From Omnitrophica WOR_2 bacterium GWA2_47_8 (GTDB taxonomy: Bacteria > Omnitrophota > Gorgyraeia > Zapsychrales > GWA2-47-8): DNA of 16,162 nt. A program made the position numbers and the translations under genes. Where the stretch lies: the NCBI GenBank assembly GCA_001805375.1, contig MHFY01000003.1, forward strand, positions 1 to 16,162, read 5' to 3'. This document shows positions 13,810 through 16,162 of the stretch, one piece after another. The first letter of the stretch is position 1. Each line of letters starts with the position of its first letter. The notes below the pieces were generated by a model. It searched no databases. It saw only the letters and a program-made list of their open reading frames with translations, and was not told the DNA's origin.

Positions 13810-14697
13810 TCAAGACCGCGGATGAAATTGTTTATGAATGGACCTTAACCGTTCGCGGTTCACATGCGTATAGATCTGTGTTGTAGAAATATCAGAATGC
13901 CCCAACATTTCCTGAACCGAGCGCAGATCCGCCCCCCGCTCTAAAAGGTGCGTGGCAAACGTATGCCGCAGCGTATGGGGTTTGATCGTTTTGTTGATGT
14001 TGGCCTTTCTGGCATACTGTTTAATGATCTTCCAAATGCTCTGGCGGCTGACCCTTTTTCCTAAGCGGCTGACGAAAAGATTCGGCGTAAAATTGGATTT
14101 AACCAATTTCCCGCGTGTCGAATCGCAATATTTTTTCAAAGCGCTTTTCGCCCGTCGGCCAATGGGGATGATGCGCTCTTTGCGGCCCTTCCCGATACAG
14201 CGCACAAAACCGATATCAAAATTGACATTGTCCACTTTTAGATCGACCAATTCAGAGACCCGCATCCCGCTGGCGTAAAATAATTCCAAGATCGCGTTAT
14301 CCCTGATCTCCTGCCAGCGGCTTCCTTGTGAGGCCTTGATCATGGACTCGATCTCGGAAGCGGTCAAAACATCCGGCACACGTTTCCAGAGTTTAGGCGT
14401 TTCGACCAAATTCGTCGGATCATCCTTAGCCAAACGCTCCCGCACCAGAAACCGGTGGAACATCCTAAGCGCTGCCAGGCATCGGCAGATGGAAGTGGTG
14501 GACAATCCCTTCTGTTTTTGATGGAACATATACGCGGTGATGTCCTTGTGCGTGATCTGGTTGGCGGAGCCAATCCCTGACTTTTTTAAATGCTGGGCGT
14601 ACCCCTCCAGATCCCGGCGATAGGCCAGAAGAGTGTTATTGGCCAAACCCCTTTCCACTGACAGATAATTAATAAAATCGTTTATAAATTCTTTCAT
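13810..14697 (-). CDS. xerD: Tyrosine site-specific recombinase, XerD/XerC type
   Basis: Tyrosine recombinase expected to resolve chromosome dimers at dif. The N-terminal SAM-like core-binding domain (1-~90) includes FINYLSVERGLANNTLLAYRRD-like sequence. The catalytic domain has Arg146 (ASGMRVSEL), a lysine in GKGRKER at 170-175, His241 and Arg244 (HTLRHTFATHLLERGADL), His267 (LGHSDIST) and the nucleophile Tyr276 (TQIYTHV). Length 295 matches Xer proteins, and the housekeeping operon context (ligA, lipoprotein gene, cca) argues against an integron or phage integrase. XerC versus XerD is not settled. ATGA overlap with the upstream lipoprotein gene. Confidence 0.92.
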   Translation of the reverse strand: MKEFINDFINYLSVERGLANNTLLAYRRDLEGYAQHLKKSGIGSANQITHKDITAYMFHQKQKGLSTTSICRCLAALRMFHRFLVRERLAKDDPTNLVETPKLWKRVPDVLTASEIESMIKASQGSRWQEIRDNAILELFYASGMRVSELVDLKVDNVNFDIGFVRCIGKGRKERIIPIGRRAKSALKKYCDSTRGKLVKSNFTPNLFVSRLGKRVSRQSIWKIIKQYARKANINKTIKPHTLRHTFATHLLERGADLRSVQEMLGHSDISTTQIYTHVNRERLRSIHKQFHPRS

Positions 14698-15230
14698 TCT
14701 TGAGTGATGAAACCCTTAACGTTCTCAAATTGGAAATTATTCTTTATTTCCTTACTGACGGCCTCCACATGCCTTGCGATATCCTGATTATTCCGTAACG
14801 GTCTGGGCAGATCAAGGGCTTGCTGAATACTGCGCAAAGCTTCCAGATGCCGAGTTAATTCCTTTTGTTTTTCTTCAGTGAGGAGCTTCTTCATTTCTTC
14901 TAAATTGACGAGGATTTGATTAAATTTATACTGCAAAGCCTTTTCATTGGCGCTTTGCGATAATTCCGCACTTAGGTCTCTCACCCAAACCTTCCATAAT
15001 TGATAAAAATGCCGGTATTTGCTCATCGCACTTTGCGTGGTTTCCGGATAATCCTCCGGCTCCAATAGCGGCAGAGATTCCGTTGTTTGTGTTTTGTCTT
15101 TCTTTTTCTGCCGGACAAATTTCTTGCGCAGCGGCTCGCAGCCGGAGAGAGCAACCGCTAAGGCCAATATAAAAATAAAACCCACCTGTACGGCAAAAGC
15201 CTTCTTGAAAGATCCGCTCAACCCTTTCAT
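14694..15230 (-). CDS. Predicted lipoprotein of unknown function
   Basis: No family recognised. The 178-residue protein has a type II signal: a basic start, a hydrophobic run at about 11-29 and the lipobox ALSGC with the acylated cysteine at 31. The residue after it is Glu, so the Asp+2 inner-membrane retention rule of E. coli does not apply, and an outer-membrane location is possible. A very basic patch follows (RKKFVRQKKKDK, 35-46), then a Thr/Pro/Glu-rich linker and a long, mostly helical part (about 65-175) rich in Leu, Glu and Lys that could form a small helical bundle. It is coupled to ligA upstream and xerD downstream by ATGA overlaps, with AGGAG five bases before its ATG. The signal is clear; the role is not. 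Confidence 0.85.
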   Translation of the reverse strand: MKGLSGSFKKAFAVQVGFIFILALAVALSGCEPLRKKFVRQKKKDKTQTTESLPLLEPEDYPETTQSAMSKYRHFYQLWKVWVRDLSAELSQSANEKALQYKFNQILVNLEEMKKLLTEEKQKELTRHLEALRSIQQALDLPRPLRNNQDIARHVEAVSKEIKNNFQFENVKGFITQE

Positions 15231-16162
15231 TTCTTCTCCTGTTCTTTCACTAAACGCTCAAACTCTGATTGATTGATGATCTTAAGGCCCAACTGCTGCG
15301 CCTTTTGATATTTGGACCCCGGATTCTCCCCAACGACGATAAAATCAGTATTTTTGCTTACCGAAGAATGGATCTCACCGCCCAATCTTTTGACCATCGC
15401 GGATGCTCCGATTCTACTCAAATCAGCTAATTCCCCGGTAAAGATAAAACTCTTGCCCTTCAACTTACCGTTGGCGGTTTGAGCTTTAGGCTCAACCAAC
15501 TTTATGCCAACTCGCTTAAACTTTTCCAGGAGCTTTTTCGTGGCAGCCTGTTCAAAGAATTTAGCAAGTGATTCCGCCATGACCGTCCCTATTTCATGAA
15601 TATCTTCGAAATCTTCTCTCTTTGCTTTAAGAATATTTTCTATGGAACCAAAACGTTGGGCGATCGTGTAAGCGGCCTTCTCGCCTATATTCGTTATGCC
15701 TAAAGCGAACAAAAGACGGGACAACGGCTGTTTTTTGCTTCGTTCAATACCGGCCAATAAATTTCCCGCTTTTTTATCCTTAAATAAAGGAAGTTGCAGA
15801 AAATCTTCTTTTTTCAAAAAATAAATATCCGCCAGATCTTTGACGAGTTTTCTTTTCAGGAGTTCCACAACAACCGCTTCTCCGAAACCTTCGATATCCA
15901 TGGCCAAGCGCGAAGCGAAATGGATAAGTTTTTTTTCTAATTGTTTCGGGCAGGAAGGGTTGATGCATCGATACGCGACCGCCTCTGATGTTTCCTTGAT
16001 AATCTCACCGCCGCACTCCGGACATTTTTTAGGCGGATGAAAATGGTTTTCCCTCACCGCTGACCCGAGCACCTTAATGACCTTCGGGATCACATCCCCG
16101 GCGCGCTCGATCAGCACCCGGTCGCCTTTATTGATCTTTAAACGTTTGATCTCATCAAAATT
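15227..16162 (-). CDS. ligA: NAD-dependent DNA ligase, C-terminal ~45% (5' end outside window)
   Basis: NAD+-dependent ligase that seals nicks in replication and repair. The frame is open to the window edge, so the adenylation domain with its catalytic lysine is not seen. The 311 visible residues begin in the OB fold (GDRVLIERAGDVIPKV, 13-28). They continue with a four-cysteine zinc finger (Cys47, Cys50, Cys66, Cys71), helix-hairpin-helix repeats starting near AMDIEGFGE (87-95) and including ALGITNIGEKAA, and a C-terminal BRCT domain (about 233-305) with SFIFTGELADLSR, VKRLGGEIHSSVS and NTDFIVVGENPGSK. The GTG at 16117 is internal to the OB fold and is not the start. The stop overlaps the lipoprotein gene start (ATGA). 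Confidence 0.95.
   Translation of the reverse strand, partial: NFDEIKRLKINKGDRVLIERAGDVIPKVIKVLGSAVRENHFHPPKKCPECGGEIIKETSEAVAYRCINPSCPKQLEKKLIHFASRLAMDIEGFGEAVVVELLKRKLVKDLADIYFLKKEDFLQLPLFKDKKAGNLLAGIERSKKQPLSRLLFALGITNIGEKAAYTIAQRFGSIENILKAKREDFEDIHEIGTVMAESLAKFFEQAATKKLLEKFKRVGIKLVEPKAQTANGKLKGKSFIFTGELADLSRIGASAMVKRLGGEIHSSVSKNTDFIVVGENPGSKYQKAQQLGLKIINQSEFERLVKEQEKK

Noticed and set aside
13810..14697. XerD-like protein as a mobile-element integrase
   Set aside because: It is embedded in a coupled housekeeping operon, its length and motifs are those of Xer proteins, and there are no att-like repeats, tRNA or cargo genes nearby.
1..16162. CRISPR arrays, toxin-antitoxin, secretion or defence systems
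   Set aside because: Nearly the whole window is accounted for by housekeeping genes. The only phased repeats are the three MraZ boxes, and no defence-type protein motif was seen.

Overview
The window is a bacterial chromosomal segment, or more probably a complete short contig, since both ends cut through a gene. It is almost entirely coding and almost all on the minus strand. The gene set points to a Gram-negative-type bacterium: it has a lipobox lipoprotein, a DNPR-type MurE implying meso-diaminopimelate in the wall, and a full division/cell-wall cluster. GC looks mid-40s by eye. The lineage cannot be fixed from sequence alone. The layout would fit an uncultured phylum such as Omnitrophota or a PVC relative, which is only an impression. 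No mobile element, CRISPR array, tRNA or rRNA was seen.

Layout, left to right. (1) 1-~600, plus strand: the C-terminal third of a NifS/IscS cysteine desulfurase, then the N-terminal MIP18/DUF59 domain of an Mrp-type Fe-S carrier ATPase that breaks off. (2) ~590-604: a junction where this arm meets, head to head, a murD that has lost its whole C-terminal domain. (3) ~600-9321, minus strand: the first half of a dcw cluster, transcribed mraZ, an unrecognised 87-codon gene, rsmH, an ftsL-like gene, ftsI, murE, murF, mraY, murD'. The remainder expected downstream (ftsW, murG, murC, ftsQ/A/Z) is missing. (4) 9322-9584: the only real intergenic region. It holds a ribF terminator, a perfect-consensus sigma70 promoter, three 10-bp-spaced MraZ boxes and a terminator-like leader hairpin. 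(5) 9585-16162, minus strand: a second tightly coupled operon, ligA' (5' end beyond the window), a lipoprotein gene, xerD, a tRNA nucleotidyltransferase/poly(A) polymerase gene, rbfA, nrnA, truB, ribF.

How the genes work together. The dcw half makes the lipid-linked peptidoglycan precursor: MurD, MurE and MurF add D-Glu, meso-DAP and D-Ala-D-Ala, and MraY moves the product to the lipid carrier. It also supplies a septal transpeptidase (FtsI) with its small membrane partner, under likely MraZ autoregulation. The upstream operon combines DNA ligation and chromosome dimer resolution with tRNA 3'-end and pseudouridine processing, 30S maturation, nanoRNA/pAp turnover and flavin cofactor synthesis. 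Nearly every gene pair overlaps by 1-4 bases or is separated by only a few, so both operons are probably translationally coupled.

Most useful leads: the reciprocal murD/mrp truncation (assembly or amplification chimera versus a real rearrangement); the small gene between mraZ and rsmH, which has the best Shine-Dalgarno sequence in the window; the mraZ control region; and an approximately 32-residue basic insertion in MraY.
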